This document shows positions 22,701 to 33,094 of a stretch of 64,000 nucleotides of DNA, piece after piece. The first letter of the stretch is position 1. Each line of letters opens with the position of its first letter. The position numbers and the translations under genes were made by a program. The DNA lies in NCBI GenBank assembly GCA_014843695.1, contig CM026400.1, forward strand, positions 38,435,805 to 38,499,804, in the 5' to 3' direction. Source of the stretch: Archivesica marissinica (Eukaryota; Mollusca; Bivalvia; Venerida; Vesicomyidae). Under the pieces are notes generated by a model. It searched no databases and was not told the origin of the DNA. It saw nothing but the letters and a program-made list of their open reading frames with translations.

Positions 22701-25700
22701 GGTTACCTCACCCATAGATGCTGACTAAACCCACTGTCTTATAGCACACACATTTGACGTTCCGTGACTGCTTATTCGCTCTAATATATTTAGAGGGAGG
22801 GCTTTATTGCAGCAAAACGTCATGTCCGGAGGGCTTTCCGCAATCAACCGCCTTGTGAACGCATGCGCTAATAAAATTAACAGTCTTTCAGATGGGACTT
22901 TAATCCGAGATCTCGTGTCGGAGCTTTACACAGTACATGTAAAAGAACACGAGGAGACGCTGTAATGTAATGTGTCTGTCTGTATCATTCCACTAGCATC
23001 CAACTATCTAAAATGACCAATCTCTTCAGGAGGCGTCGCTCATATTGGGCAACCAGTAGTGACGATAAATAAACATAAAACACACACTCACGCGCTCAGT
23101 AGACCGTCCAAAACTGAGAACGAATGCTCATTTTGCAATTAATGGTAACTGCTGATGCATTTACTATTGTGACATTATTTACACACGTACCTTTAACTGA
23201 ACTGGTAGTGGAGATACGGAAATGGTTAATATTAGTGGAAATATATGCCGGACAGGACACAATGGTGAGACATTAATATATTATCTGCCTGCCTGCCAAA
23301 TACCAGTGCCGTAGCCAGAACCTGAAAATAACCGAGGCGACCCCCCCAATCATGTTTGTGTTTGCTTGTCTGTGCATTCTGAAAGCAGTTTTATCATTTT
23401 TCCTATATACATGTCGTTACTTGCCAAATTTACCAGTGGGTGTGGCTAATGGCCTGAATGTATTAGAATAAATACCTAAAGGTGTTGCTATATCGTCCTG
23501 GAATATTGTATCTGTGTCCCTATGTTTGGTATCGGCGTGTTGAAGCAATTCGTCAACATAGAGACCAAATGTGAGTGCATGATAGCCAAATGCTTTTCCT
23601 GGAAATAAAACAAACAAAGGAGTTCTAGTTATTTTCGAAGCAAGCAAGTCGAAATGGGACTTATGTAATATACTTGAGGCATACATTATGCACATCAGGA
23701 ATGAGGTCTCGAGAGTGATTAATATAAGTTATAAGAACTTGTTTCGCAATCGAGTTAAAATAAATTTGTAAATAAAAAAAGCGCGCTCGCTTCTCACCAA
23801 TGCAACCTGGGTTCGATCCTCGGACCGGGAAGTATGTGAGATGGTACGGTGGTCGCCACATCGTGCAGGTGGGTTTACTCCAGGTACTCCGGTTTCCTCC
23901 CACATGAATGATCACATATACGCTGTCATCCGCGCCAGCGAGAGTGATTAACATAAGTCGTTAAAACTTGTTTCGCAATCGTTGTAATATAAATAACGTT
24001 TAAACTTTAAACTCTACAATGTATACTAGAGGACATAGAAAATGCCTACATTATATGATTATTATTACATATAAACGAAATACGAAGGATTCCATCAAAT
24101 ATATATCACATTTTTGTTACAAAACACAAACTGAACAACAAACAATATTCCAATTGCTTAAAACTATGTATTTATATAGTTATTGTTTTTCATGTAAAAA
24201 TACACTTATCTGAAGTGTGCGTTTTCTATGTCCTATAGTATACATGTCGGGTAAACATTCTAGTACACTCGTGAAAAGCATGCACCCGTGCTTTGTGTGC
24301 ACCAAATGACATTCAACTGCCGATTTAGTGAAAACCATGGTCTAATTAGTGTACCTAGTGGCTTCAAATATTTTATATTAGACTTTGTTCCAATCTGTCG
24401 ATTTTTAACTTCTGGCAAAATGACATATTATCAGAAACTCAATACGGCCCAATTAATAGTCTCGGTGTTTAAATATATTTATTTAGTTTATACACATTTA
24501 TTTTAGCTCGATTGCGAAACAAGTTATTTCAACTTATATAAATCACTCTCGAGACCTCATTCCTGATGGAATCCATCGCCACGAGGGAGAGAGAAGAGGC
24601 AACGTGGAATTTAAATGCCTTGCCTAAGGGTACAATCGTAACGGCTCCAGTGGGGCGAACTCCGGACCTTTCCCACCTGAAGCGAACTGCGCTATCACGA
24701 CTTCCACTAAATAAATATATAAAAATATTATAAATATATTTATTTGACTGTTCTCAGGCTTATATTATATGAACAAGAACGAGAAGCGGTGACAACGATT
24801 GTAGATGTACAGTGTGTGTTCTGATTATCTGCATGTAATGAGAGACATCGGTCAGTTACTGCCCTTGAATACTACCTAAAAGTAGATAGGCCCTATTACA
24901 TGTTTTCCTCTGTTTTTATCGTTGTTTCCTTTGCACAACATGCTAGCAATGTTATCCCACTATTGCTTCTTATGGTTATTAAATTACTATATCTCAACAG
25001 ATCTCCCACAGACAGTATATGCAATGTGTACGTATTTGTAAAATAATGCGATCACTTAATTAACACGTTATTGATAAAATCACATTTATCACACCGCAAC
25101 ATCTGGTTAGGGCACAACAGTAAAAACAAAGGATTCTAACTAATAGGTCCTATTCACATTTTGGAATAAATCGGACTTTATCTGCCAAGGGAGGTAATAG
25201 AAAATTAGAGATGTCTCTCATTCATACCAGTTTCTTACATCAAACATTGTATCAACATTTAGGAGAAGAACTATATACGTTTTATTTCCTTCTAATCCCT
25301 TTCATTCTACTGCTGTTAAATTATATGCAAAATGTTCGTTTCTTGACTGTTAAAATACCGAAATAAATAATGTTTAATGTTATGTTATATTTTACGCCTG
25401 CATCAGCACCATTTTGGGCTATATCGCCGGCGGGCAGTTTACCTAACAACACCTTTCCTGGAAATAATGTTTAAACTAACATTAAGCTGGTGAAGTTGTT
25501 CTTCTATATTTCCTATAGAATTATATATAGTCTACATTCGTTATGTCGAATTCCGTCGGACCGAACACAATATTTCGACATAACCGATCATTACAGATGT
25601 CTCTAATTGCGCTAATCAGTGTTTCCGAGAAAGACAAAGTAAAACCTGCAAGTTGTGCATCGCAGTCTCACCTGCAGGCCATGCGGTCAGTTGTTTTGCC

Positions 25701-28700
25701 AGAATGTTTTGCCATTTCTGTCGGTTGTTTTTGTAGTCAAATATTGAGAGTTGTTCGTCTAGATACACAAGTCCTCCCTGAAATGGCGGCAACGGTCCCA
25801 TTGAGCGTTCAAGCAATTTTTTCAAGTTTATTTTCATATTCTCAGTAAGCAGATTTGCAACAACATGAGATATTCATAACATGACAAATATATATTTATC
25901 CTACCTTCATGCGAAATAACGTACAAAAACGGCCTGCCTAATAAAGTTTGCTTTATTAGTCAGTGCATAATAAAGCTTTCGTGACGGACTACTTTTATGA
26001 CCCAGATTACAGTTTGTAAATAAACAAAGCGTCTGTCGTCACATTGAGTCTGCTGAGTTTGGAAAATGTGACAAGAAGAAAGTCGTGTACAGGCAACTTT
26101 CAGGTTGTTTGGGATAAATTAACAGCACTCGATGAGACCCCTCTGGAAACTACTGTTGTCAGAGAAATGTCATTTATCATTAATCTATAAATAGAAATAT
26201 CAATGCGCAACATGTAAGCTGTCATGGCTAGTTTGTTTGTTTTTATGTCGGGTGCACACTCAGAATGTAGGATAAATAGAATATTAGGTTAATGTCCGGC
26301 AGAGCCTCGCCTTGTATTGTTTCTCCGACTCGCCTAATAAATTAAAATTTATAAGACAGTAACCTAATATTCTATATATACAGTACATACATCACCGTGA
26401 TACATGACATTTGAATATATACATGATAATCAAACGTTTCTGAAATAAAGATAAATTGTACATTAAGTAGGTTTAACTAAGATATAGAAGTATAATTTTA
26501 TCTACACATGATGCGATCGTTATGTAGAGCCCATGTGTAATTTGATTGACCTTGATTTAACTCGGAAGCTTAGTTTATACAAATTTATTTTAGTTCGAGT
26601 GCGAAACAAGTTCTTACAACTTATATTAATCACTCTCGAGACCTTATTCGTGATGGAATCCATCGCCACGAGGATGTGAGACGAGGCAACGTACGTGGAA
26701 TTTAACTCCCTTGCCAAAGGGTACAATCCAACGGTACCGTTACTCCTGATCATTCCCACCTGAAGCAAAAGCGCTATCACTGCGCTATCACGTCTCACAG
26801 TATGCGAGTTTTGGTAGAACTGTGTCATGCTGGTAGAACTGTGTCATGCTGGTAGAACTGTGTCATGCTGGTAGAACTGTGTCATGCTGGTAGAACTGTG
26901 TCATGCTGGTAGAACTGTGTCATGCTGGTAGATATGTGTCATGCTGGTAGAACTGTGTCATGCCGGTAGAACTGTGTCATGCTGGTAAAATTGTGTCATG
27001 CTGGTAGAACTGTGTCATGCTGGTAGAACTGTGTCATGCTGGTAGAACTGTGTGATGCTGGTCGAACTGTGTCATGCTGGTAGAACTGTGTCATGCTGGT
27101 AGAACTGTGTTATGCTGGTAGAACTGTGTTATGCTGGTAGAACTGTGTTATGCTGGTAGAACTGTGTTATGCTGGTAGAACTGTGTCATGCTGGTAGGAC
27201 TGTGTCATGCTGGTATAACTGTGTTATGCTGGTAGAACTGTGTTATGCTGGTAGAACTGTGTCATGCTGGTAGAACTGTGTCATGCTGGTAGAACTGTGT
27301 CATGCTGGTAGAACTGTGTCATGCTGGTAGAACTGTGTTATGCTGGTAGAACTGTGTCATGCTGGTAGAACTGTGTCATGCTGGTAGAATGGTCTGCTGG
27401 TAGAAATGTGTCATGCTGGTAGAACTGTGTCATGCTGAGAAATTGTGTTTATTCAAATTATACCAAGGAGTTCATAGTGTTTATAGCAGTCAAGAAGAGT
27501 GTATATATAGTAGAAATGTTTATGATCCTAGAGTCTATCGTCACAGAGTGTGATTACTTTGCTTTGTAAAATGTTTATTAAGCAAGTCATTCGGATATGT
27601 GTTTCATTCGGATATGTGTTTCATTCGGATATTCGGATATGTGTTTCATTCGGATATGTATTTCATTCGGATATGTGTTTCATTCGGATATGTGTTCTTT
27701 CTGGATTTAACTTGTAAACTGGCTCTCTGTTCCATGTGTTATTCTGAGAAGGTACGATATACGCTACTTCACTTCTAGTATATATGCAACGACACATACA
27801 GACAGTGTGTTCGACAACCCCCACCCCCCACATACACACACTCGTCACATCAAACTCAATATTTAGGGTGGTACAATAAACAATGGCCAACAAAAACAAA
27901 ACACACATTATTATATTTGCTTAAAATTAAATGTTAATAACCTGCCGACTTTTCTATTTTTTACTACTGGCAAAACGATTTGTATATATTATCAGAAAAT
28001 CATTGAGGTTCAATTAACGGTTTTGGTGTTCAATATATATATATATAATATGACGGACAAGGCAAAACATATGTTCCCAGGCTATGACTGTTCCCAGGCT
28101 ACGACTGTTACTAGGCTACGACCGTTACTATGCTACGACTGTTCCATGCTACGACTGTTACTAGGCTACGACTGTCCCAAGCTATGACTGTTACTAGGCT
28201 ACGACTGTTACTAGGCTACGACCGTTACTAGGCTATGGCCGTTACTAGGCTACGGCCGTTACTAGGCTACGACTGTTTCCAGGCTACGACTGTTACTAGG
28301 CTACGACCGTTACTAGGCTACGACTGTTACTATGCAACGACTGATACTAGGCTACGACTGTTACTAAGCTACGACCATTACTAGGCAACAACTGTTCCCA
28401 GGCTACGACTGTTACTAGGCTATGCTAATTACACAAAGTACGGTTACCTGGTGGCTTATAAGCATCTCGACTGTAATGTTGTCTTTCTCGCCATGTGCAA
28501 ATTCTGGCCAGTAATAGCTGACAAGCTTTGAATAGTCTAGAATGCCTCTTAATATAAAATAGTATATGAGTATAAACATATAGTATTGTCCGCAATAATC
28601 TGACATACTTCCGAGAAATTAATACTTTCTCATACGTTAATATATGACATTTTCGATAACAGACTTCTGGCAGTCAATACTTCCAAATACTTTAATATAT

Positions 28701-30700
28701 AACCATACACATTTAGTGTGTAACATTTAGTGAATAATAGAGAAACCATCCCGTTGGAGACGACTGTGTTTTACGCTTAGTTATCGTCGCTACCGGTTGC
28801 CCATATGAGCGACGCCTCCTGAAGAGATTAGTCATTTTAGATTGTTGGAGGATAGTGCAATGATACAGAGAGAGACCCATTCTAGAGTCTCATCTGGCTC
28901 TTTTACGTGCACGGTGTAAAGCACCGACACGAGACCTCGGGTTAACGTCCCATCTGAAAGACTGTTAATTTTATTAGAGTCAGACGGGGATCGAACCTGC
29001 GATCCCTGGATTACCAGTCCAGCGTGCTACCACTGGACTATAGATCCGTCTGTTCAGCAGATAGAAGTTGTTAAGACATTTAAATATCTTGACGTGACTT
29101 TCACGACTAGTGGTGCATACAACGACATGGATAGGATGTTAGCAGTCAAGGCCCTTAAGGCTAGTTTCCAGTTGAATAAATTGTGTGTATAAAGTTACAC
29201 CATTATCGCCAAAACATATGATGGAACCTTTCGACAAATTGATAACACCTATTCTAAATTATGCATCAGAAGTCTCGTGTCGGTGCTTTACACTGTACGC
29301 GTAAAAGAACCAGAGAGGACTCTGGAATGGGTCTCTGTCTGTATCAATGCACTATCATCCAACAAATCTAAAATGACTAATCTCTTCAGGAGGCGTCGCT
29401 CATATGGGCAACCGGTAGCGACGATAAATAAACGTAAAACACACACACTATCTGCTGATTATTATAGTAAAACTGCCAATTTTTGGGATCGTCTCCCACT
29501 TCTGTAGTGTTAACAGTTAGTTTCCATTGTAAGCAATATTCAGCTAAAATGACCAATGCATTTTGTAGACTCTCAGCAGATTTGGCAAATAAAGCTATAT
29601 CATCAGAATAGAATAGAGTAATAAACAAAGTTGCATAGTACCTGTATCTATACCCTCCACACCTTTTAAGATAACAGTTCGTCAATGTCATTAAGGTACA
29701 TGCTAAATAGAAATGGAGATATACATTTTCCCAGTCTAACTGTCCAATTGGTTATTGGTTCGCGCGCTCGCTTCTCACTAATGCAACCCGGGTTCGATCC
29801 TCGAAGTATGTGAGATGGTACGGTGGTCGCCAGATCGGGTAATCCGGTTTCCCCCCACACGAATGACCAAATAATATGCTTTTATCCGCGCCAACGAAAG
29901 TGATTAATATAAGTTGTTAGAACTTGCTTCGCAATCGTTGTAAAATAAATAAAGTTTAAACTTTAACTCTATATGTAGCTTGGAATAAAATTATACCATA
30001 TAATAGGAAATTACATTCTGTATAAATTTGCATTTTCACTGATGTAGTGTCGCTTCAAGGTACATGCTAAATAGCAATGGAGATAGACATTCTCCCTGTC
30101 TAACTCTATATGTAGCTTGGAATAAAATTATACCATATAATAGGAAATTACATTCTGTATAAATTTGCATTTTCACTGATGTAGTGTCGCTTCAAGGTAC
30201 ATGCTAAATAGAAATGGAGATAGACATTCTCCCTGTCTAACTCTATATGTAGCTTGCACATTCCGTCGAATTCAATCGGCAGGTTACTGGTTTACAGCTG
30301 GTTTCTCAATCGGTTATATTAATAGTTAGTCTTAGCTCCCCTGACACCGCTATCGCTTGGGAAACAAATGATATAAGAAAGTTGTACAGTCGATTACGGA
30401 GGTTGAAGACTTGAGTTGAAATATGAGTGGTCTACCCTTCCCTTCTACAGAATTATCTCCTAGTAATAGTCCGAGAAAATGATTGATGGGCAGTAATAGA
30501 AAAGTGAATACTACATTAGGTATATTCACTCTAAAATGTTACAACAAAAACACTTACTTGAAAATATCAGCGACATTCTTGAAATCTGGGTGTCACGTTC
30601 CTCCAAAATTAACAGGTAATTTCTTCTCGAATAAACGCGACAATCTCGTGACCACAACGAGAACGACACAAACAACAGCTGCTTGTTTTAAGACCCCCAT
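19561..30700 (-). CDS. Beta-lactamase-related serine hydrolase gene, probably disabled
   Basis: Exons 30700-30558, 28547-28448, 25777-25672, 23598-23476, 21959-21769, 20574-20320 and 19740-19561 join in phase to a C-terminal stop. The product matches the eukaryotic class-C beta-lactamase-like family (C. elegans lact proteins, LACTB relatives): N-terminal hydrophobic anchor, YYWPEFA, ISHQ, AKQLTAWPAG, a YHALTFG motif (the Tyr-x-Asn-like site) and HTGHGGQ (the Lys-Thr-Gly-like site). Family members are membrane or mitochondrial serine hydrolases; substrate unknown. Two faults: TGA at codon 36, and no exon with Ser-x-x-Lys between 30558 and 28547, where LINE and SINE debris lies. Exons 1 and 2 could splice in phase, giving a protein without its nucleophile. 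It may be a pseudogene, or the exon may be displaced. Confidence 0.8.
19770..19890 (-). repeat. 62-bp repeat, left arm (about 2 units)
   Basis: Units contain TTGCATTTATTCCTTTGGTT and GAACGAACAGGGAG on the minus strand, just upstream of the last beta-lactamase-like exon. Confidence 0.88.
20003..20260 (-). mobile_element. SINE-B copy
   Basis: Full-length minus-strand element: TCCGCCTCCGTAGTCGAGTG head to the CTGATGCAGGCGTAAACCC tail. Confidence 0.87.
20320..20574 (-). CDS. Beta-lactamase-like exon (SGTGTARGLAKLY)
   Basis: 255 nt, phase 0 on both sides, acceptor ATATTTCAG, donor TGG/GTATGT. Encodes LNNPYIREVTMSSLSGTGTA, RGLAKLYGILSNGG and IGLGTLYRKNPW. The ARGLAKLY stretch is typical of this family. 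Confidence 0.9.
20873..21066 (-). mobile_element. SINE-E copy (Pro-tRNA-like head)
   Basis: On the minus strand, GTAGAGCGTCGGATTTGGAA (TGG anticodon loop), then CCAATGTCCGACACTCGG and the CGGTTAAC / GTCCCCACGAGGGG body also seen at 54162. Confidence 0.72.
21448..21768 (-). repeat. 30-bp repeat abutting a splice donor (11 units)
   Basis: Minus-strand unit GCCAATGAGAGCATGTTATA plus TAATAGCACA. The first unit overlaps the donor CAG/GTGAGAACATG of the 21769-21959 exon. Confidence 0.95.
21769..21959 (-). CDS. Beta-lactamase-like exon (IDFHMN)
   Basis: 191 nt, phase 1 to 0, acceptor CATTTCAG, donor CAG/GTGAGA. Encodes IDFHMNSPLADVHRTARLVP then YRRYLTPMYQIVFHPESF. A 30-bp array starts at the donor. 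Confidence 0.86.
22391..22680 (+). mobile_element. SINE-A, complete copy
   Basis: CAGACGG and CCGTCTG can pair as a 7-bp acceptor stem; anticodon loop CTGGTAA (GGT, Thr-type). Tail TAAATAAACGTAAAACACAC. Confidence 0.9.
22868..23092 (+). mobile_element. SINE-A without head
   Basis: Starts CTAATAAAATTAACAGTC and ends AATAAACATAAAACACACAC. Confidence 0.88.
23476..23598 (-). CDS. Beta-lactamase-like exon (YHALTFG)
   Basis: 123 nt, phase 1 to 1, acceptor TTATTTCCAG, donor TAG/GTATTT. Encodes GKAFGYHALTFGLYVDELLQ and DTDTIFQDDIATPLG. Tyr of YHALTFG is the second catalytic motif of the family. Confidence 0.88.
23686..23770 (+). mobile_element. SINE-D tail
   Basis: ATCAGGAATGAGGTCTCGAG to AAATAAATTTGTAAATAAA; 5'-truncated. 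Confidence 0.75.
23782..24006 (+). mobile_element. SINE-C copy
   Basis: CGCGCTCGCTTCTCACCAAT, GGGTTCGATCCTCGG, AGTATGTGAGATGGTACGG and the shared tail ending GTAATATAAATAACG. Confidence 0.85.
24007..24493. other. Intron of the beta-lactamase-like gene, no gene seen
   Basis: AT-rich sequence. A stretch near 24400-24480 (TTTTTAACTTCTGGCAAAA) resembles 27950-28030, an unnamed repeat. Confidence 0.4.
24494..24708 (-). mobile_element. SINE-D copy
   Basis: Head partly deleted; ATCAGGAATGAGGTCTCGAG and the TTTCGCAATCGAGCTAAAAT tail intact on the minus strand. Confidence 0.82.
24837..25590 (+). repeat. Direct copy of a left-arm intron segment (MITE-1 plus flank)
   Basis: Matches 13724-14620 in order: MITE-1 (24837-25222), ATACCAGTTTCTTACATCAA flank, SINE-B fragment (25383-25468), AAGCTGGTGAAGTTGTTCTT, then half a MITE-2. 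It lacks the SINE-F found at 14262. Confidence 0.88.
25672..25777 (-). CDS. Beta-lactamase-like exon (VYLDE to WPAG)
   Basis: 106 nt, phase 0 to 1, acceptor CGCCATTTCAG, donor GCAG/GTGAGA. Encodes GGLVYLDEQLSIFDYKNN and ILAKQLTAWPAG. The open frame extends upstream of the acceptor, but that part does not fit the family. Confidence 0.85.
25778..26564. other. Intron with a small hairpin element
   Basis: 26276-26291 and 26360-26375 are perfect 16-bp inverted repeats (ATAGAATATTAGGTTA) around a 68-bp centre, a hairpin or tiny MITE. Nothing else recognised. Confidence 0.6.
26565..26806 (-). mobile_element. SINE-D copy
   Basis: Minus strand; AACGTACGTTGCCTCGTC body variant and the GAGTGATTAATATAAGTTGT tail kept. 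Confidence 0.8.
26810..27440 (+). repeat. 19-bp minisatellite (about 33 units)
   Basis: Unit GTCATGCTGGTAGAACTGT, starting right at the 5' end of a SINE-D. Confidence 0.96.
27441..28075. other. Intron stretch with a short 17-bp array
   Basis: 27596-27690 has about six units of ATTCGGATATGTGTTTC. The rest is AT-rich with no gene seen. Confidence 0.6.
28077..28432 (-). repeat. 17-bp minisatellite next to a splice donor (about 20 units)
   Basis: Plus-strand unit CTGTTACTAGGCTACGA. It ends about 10 nt from the donor of the 28448-28547 exon. Confidence 0.94.
28448..28547 (-). CDS. Beta-lactamase-like exon (YWPEFA)
   Basis: 100 nt, phase 2 to 0, donor CAG/GTAACC. Encodes GILDYSKLVSYYWPEFAHGE and KDNITVEMLISHQ. 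Family members have Y-W-P-E-F followed by LLSHQAGL, and the next exon begins GGLVYLDE, so the order is right. A 17-bp array begins 16 nt downstream of the donor. Confidence 0.85.
28766..29055 (-). mobile_element. SINE-A copy
   Basis: Full-length minus-strand copy from the GTGTTTTACGCTTAGTTATC tail to CAGACGGATCTATAGTCCAG. Confidence 0.9.
29060..29275 (+). mobile_element. LINE reverse-transcriptase fragment
   Basis: Frames give EVVKTFKYLDVTFTTSGAYN then VKALKASFQLNKL, the post-YADD FKYLG region of LINE polymerases. Broken by stop and frameshift; runs into a truncated SINE-A. Confidence 0.72.
29272..29446 (+). mobile_element. SINE-A, 5'-truncated
   Basis: From GTCTCGTGTCGGTGCTTTAC to AATAAACGTAAAACACACAC. 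Confidence 0.88.
29500..29756 (-). mobile_element. LINE reverse-transcriptase fragment with F-Y-S-D-D
   Basis: Encodes LFYSDDIALFAKSAESLQNA, in place of the usual Y-A-D-D box, and upstream VRLGKCISPFLFSMYLNDID. Both are reverse-transcriptase motifs. Internal frame break; dead. Confidence 0.82.
29757..29962 (+). mobile_element. SINE-C copy
   Basis: CGCGCTCGCTTCTCACTAAT, GGGTTCGATCCTCG and the full shared tail with GTAAAATAAATAAAG. Confidence 0.85.
29963..30262 (-). repeat. Two tandem copies of a LINE reverse-transcriptase scrap
   Basis: About 127-bp unit; minus strand reads VRQGECLSPFLFSMYL, the same motif as at 29666-29756. Lies where the missing catalytic exon of the hydrolase gene would be expected. 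Confidence 0.8.
30558..30700 (-). CDS. Beta-lactamase-like exon 1 with in-frame TGA
   Basis: Starts MGVLKQAAVVCVVLVVVTRL, a short hydrophobic anchor, then KLPVNFGGT, TGA (30593-30595) and HPDFKNVADIF before donor AA/GTAAGT. The part after the stop fits the family's conserved N-terminus, so the stop is inside a real exon. Confidence 0.68.
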
Positions 30701-30718
30701 ATCCTTCAAGTCGGATAT

Positions 30719-30744
30719 GTATATATATATATATATATATATAT
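30719..30744. repeat. (AT)n microsatellite
   Basis: Perfect AT run just upstream of exon 1 of the hydrolase gene. Confidence 0.9.
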
Positions 30745-31615
30745 GCTGAGCTATCGATCCACGATCGCTTGAACTATGCTGCTATGTACACCTGTCTGAT
30801 CTGTTTGCTGAGCTATCACGATCACTTGAACTACATGTATGCTGTTATGTACACATGTCTGATCTGTATGCTGAGCTATCACGATCACTTGAACTATGCT
30901 GCTATGCACAGATCGATTCCTTCCTGTATGTCTGAACTATATGCTGAGCTATCACGATCGCTTGAACTATGCTGCTATGCACAGATCGATTCCTTCCTGT
31001 CTGTCTGAACTATATGCTGAACTATCACGATCGCTTGAACTATGCTGCTATGCACAGATCGATTCCTTCCTGTCTGTTTGAACTATATGCTGAGTATCAC
31101 GATCGCTTGAACTATGCTGCTATGCACAGATCGATTCCTTCCTGTCTGTCTGAACTATATGCTGAGCTATCACGATCGCTTGAACTATGCTGTTATGCAC
31201 AGATCGATTCCTTCCTGTATGTCTGAACTATATGCTGAGCTTTCACGATCGCTTGAACTATGATGTTATGCACAAATCGATTATTTCCTTTATGTCTGAT
31301 CTATTTGCTGAGCTATCGATTCACGATTGCTTGAACTATGATGCTATGCACAGATCATGTCTGTCTGAACTGTATGCTGAGCTATTACGATCGCTTGAAC
31401 TATGATGCTATGCACAGATCATGTCTGTCTGAACTGTATGCTGAGCTATTACGATCGCTTGAACTATGCTGTTATGTACACTTTCTGTCTGATCTATATG
31501 CTGAGCTATCACGATCGCTTGAACTATGCTGCTATGCACATATCGATTCATTCCTGTCTGTGTGAACTATATGCTGAGCTATCACGATCGCTTGAACTAT
31601 GCTGCTATGCACATA
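30745..31615 (+). repeat. About 73-bp minisatellite (about 12 units)
   Basis: Unit CTGAGCTATCACGATCGCTT then GAACTATGCTGCTATGCACA. Lies in the promoter-side region of the hydrolase gene and yields several overlapping spurious frames. Confidence 0.94.
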
Positions 31616-31934
31616 ATTATTAGTCAGTTAGAACATAAACTAAACATTCCGGTACAATGTCGTCTGCTAATCACAATGTGTTGTGTTGTTAAAGCTATAC
31701 ATTGTTCATCGGAATATTGAGTGTAGATTAATTTATCAGACTGTGTACACGTACATATTTGTGATAACAGGTTAATCAACATCACGGTTCAAATTAAAGA
31801 ACACTCGCGTACAGTACAGTATTTGTTTATTATAGTGTCACCCCTATTGAAAGGACAAGTCATTACTGACTTATGAGACACCTTTGTTTTATGAACATCA
31901 GTACTTCCCGAACCTATGCTTGCAGATCAGGCGT
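31616..31934. other. No gene seen
   Basis: AT-rich, no motif recognised. This is upstream of hydrolase exon 1, so regulatory sequence may lie here, but I cannot point to any. Confidence 0.4.
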
Positions 31935-32012
31935 TTTACTAATCTCTCCAGGAGGCGTCGCTCATATGGGCAACCGGTAGCGACGATAAATAAACGTAAA
32001 ACACACACACAT
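31935..32012 (+). mobile_element. SINE-A tail fragment
   Basis: AATCTCTCCAGGAGGCGTCG to AATAAACGTAAAACACACAC. Confidence 0.87.
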
Positions 32013-32060
32013 GGTCCGCCGGCGGCATGGGTAAATAATCTCGATCATCTATAAATCACT

Positions 32061-32312
32061 GTCCGCCTCCGTTGTCTAGTGGTTATGGTCGCTGATTTGT
32101 ACACCCCTGTAACCTATCATCACTGATGGTCATGGATTCGAGCCCCTCTCAGACCGTGTCTTATTGGTATGCAAAAGTTGGCAGTTTTTTTTACGGAGGT
32201 TGGTGCACCAAGTACTGGTTAACCACTGGAGCCTGCCCAGGAAAGGTGTTGTTACGTAAACTGTCCGTCGCTCAAATGGGCAACAGGTAGCGACGTTAAC
32301 TAAACATATATA
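32061..32312 (+). mobile_element. Chimeric SINE: SINE-B head and body with SINE-A tail
   Basis: SINE-B sequence from GTCCGCCTCCGTTGTC to GTTACGTAAACTG switches to the SINE-A 3' end (CCGTCGCTCAAATGGGCAAC, then GTAGCGACG). Confidence 0.8.
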
Positions 32313-32569
32313 CATTGAAATCACACGACGTTCAGCAACATTTTGAAAACGCTAATGAGACATAGATCCAGATATCATCAGACGAGAATCATTCTCATGT
32401 ACGTGTAATGAAGTCGTGTGAGGCGAGCTACACCAGATAGATGGCAGATGAAACGGAAGTCAGTATCCATGGACTGTATTACATTCATTGATCAGATATG
32501 GGGTCCTCACAATGTAGATTAGATTTTGATAGTTAAAAATAGAAAATATTATACATGATTTAACTCATT

Positions 32570-32690
32570 GGTTTAGTTTTAGTTTAATCATATTTAATTG
32601 CAAATGAATAGTTAATGTTATGCACAGAACGATACAATACATAGTATGAACATGCAAATGGTTTGGGCCACACGTTTTGACAACATTATA
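32570..32690 (-). mobile_element. SINE-F-like copy
   Basis: TTTAATCATATTTAATTGC and GGTTTGGGCCACACGTTTTG as in 14262-14395. Confidence 0.55.
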
Positions 32691-32937
32691 CCTGGTGGAC
32701 ATTATGCAACCGGAGGCTTGCTTCGAAAGAGAGGAGTAACATAATAAAGTAATTAAGGCGTCTTTATCGTTAATACTTTCCAAGGAATGGTAGAGTTTTC
32801 TTAGGGAAAGAAAACTCCATCTTACATCACTTGAAACAGTGAAATATGGCATTTTCTCCGCCATCTGTTAGGTTTCGTATTCCTGCGCGGTTAGATGTAC
32901 TTTTGCATTTGAGCTATTTTCTGACTATCATCAACAG

Positions 32938-33094
32938 TTGGGTCATGTTTAGAATGGAAATAATATTTGTCTTGCCGTGGTATATCGCAGGCCGTAGGCC
33001 TACGTGGTTTCTACGCATCAGAACGACAAACCGTGGTTTATTCGCCGATATACCACGGCAAGACAAATATTATTTCTATTCTAACATGACCCAA
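32938..33094. mobile_element. Fold-back element with ~50-bp inverted arms
   Basis: TTGGGTCATGTTTAGAATGG onward to GTGGTATATCG is mirrored by CGATATACCACGGCAAGACA to CTAACATGACCCAA, with a loop of about 55 bp. It sits inside a copy of the hairpin repeat family (32690-32925). Confidence 0.88.
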
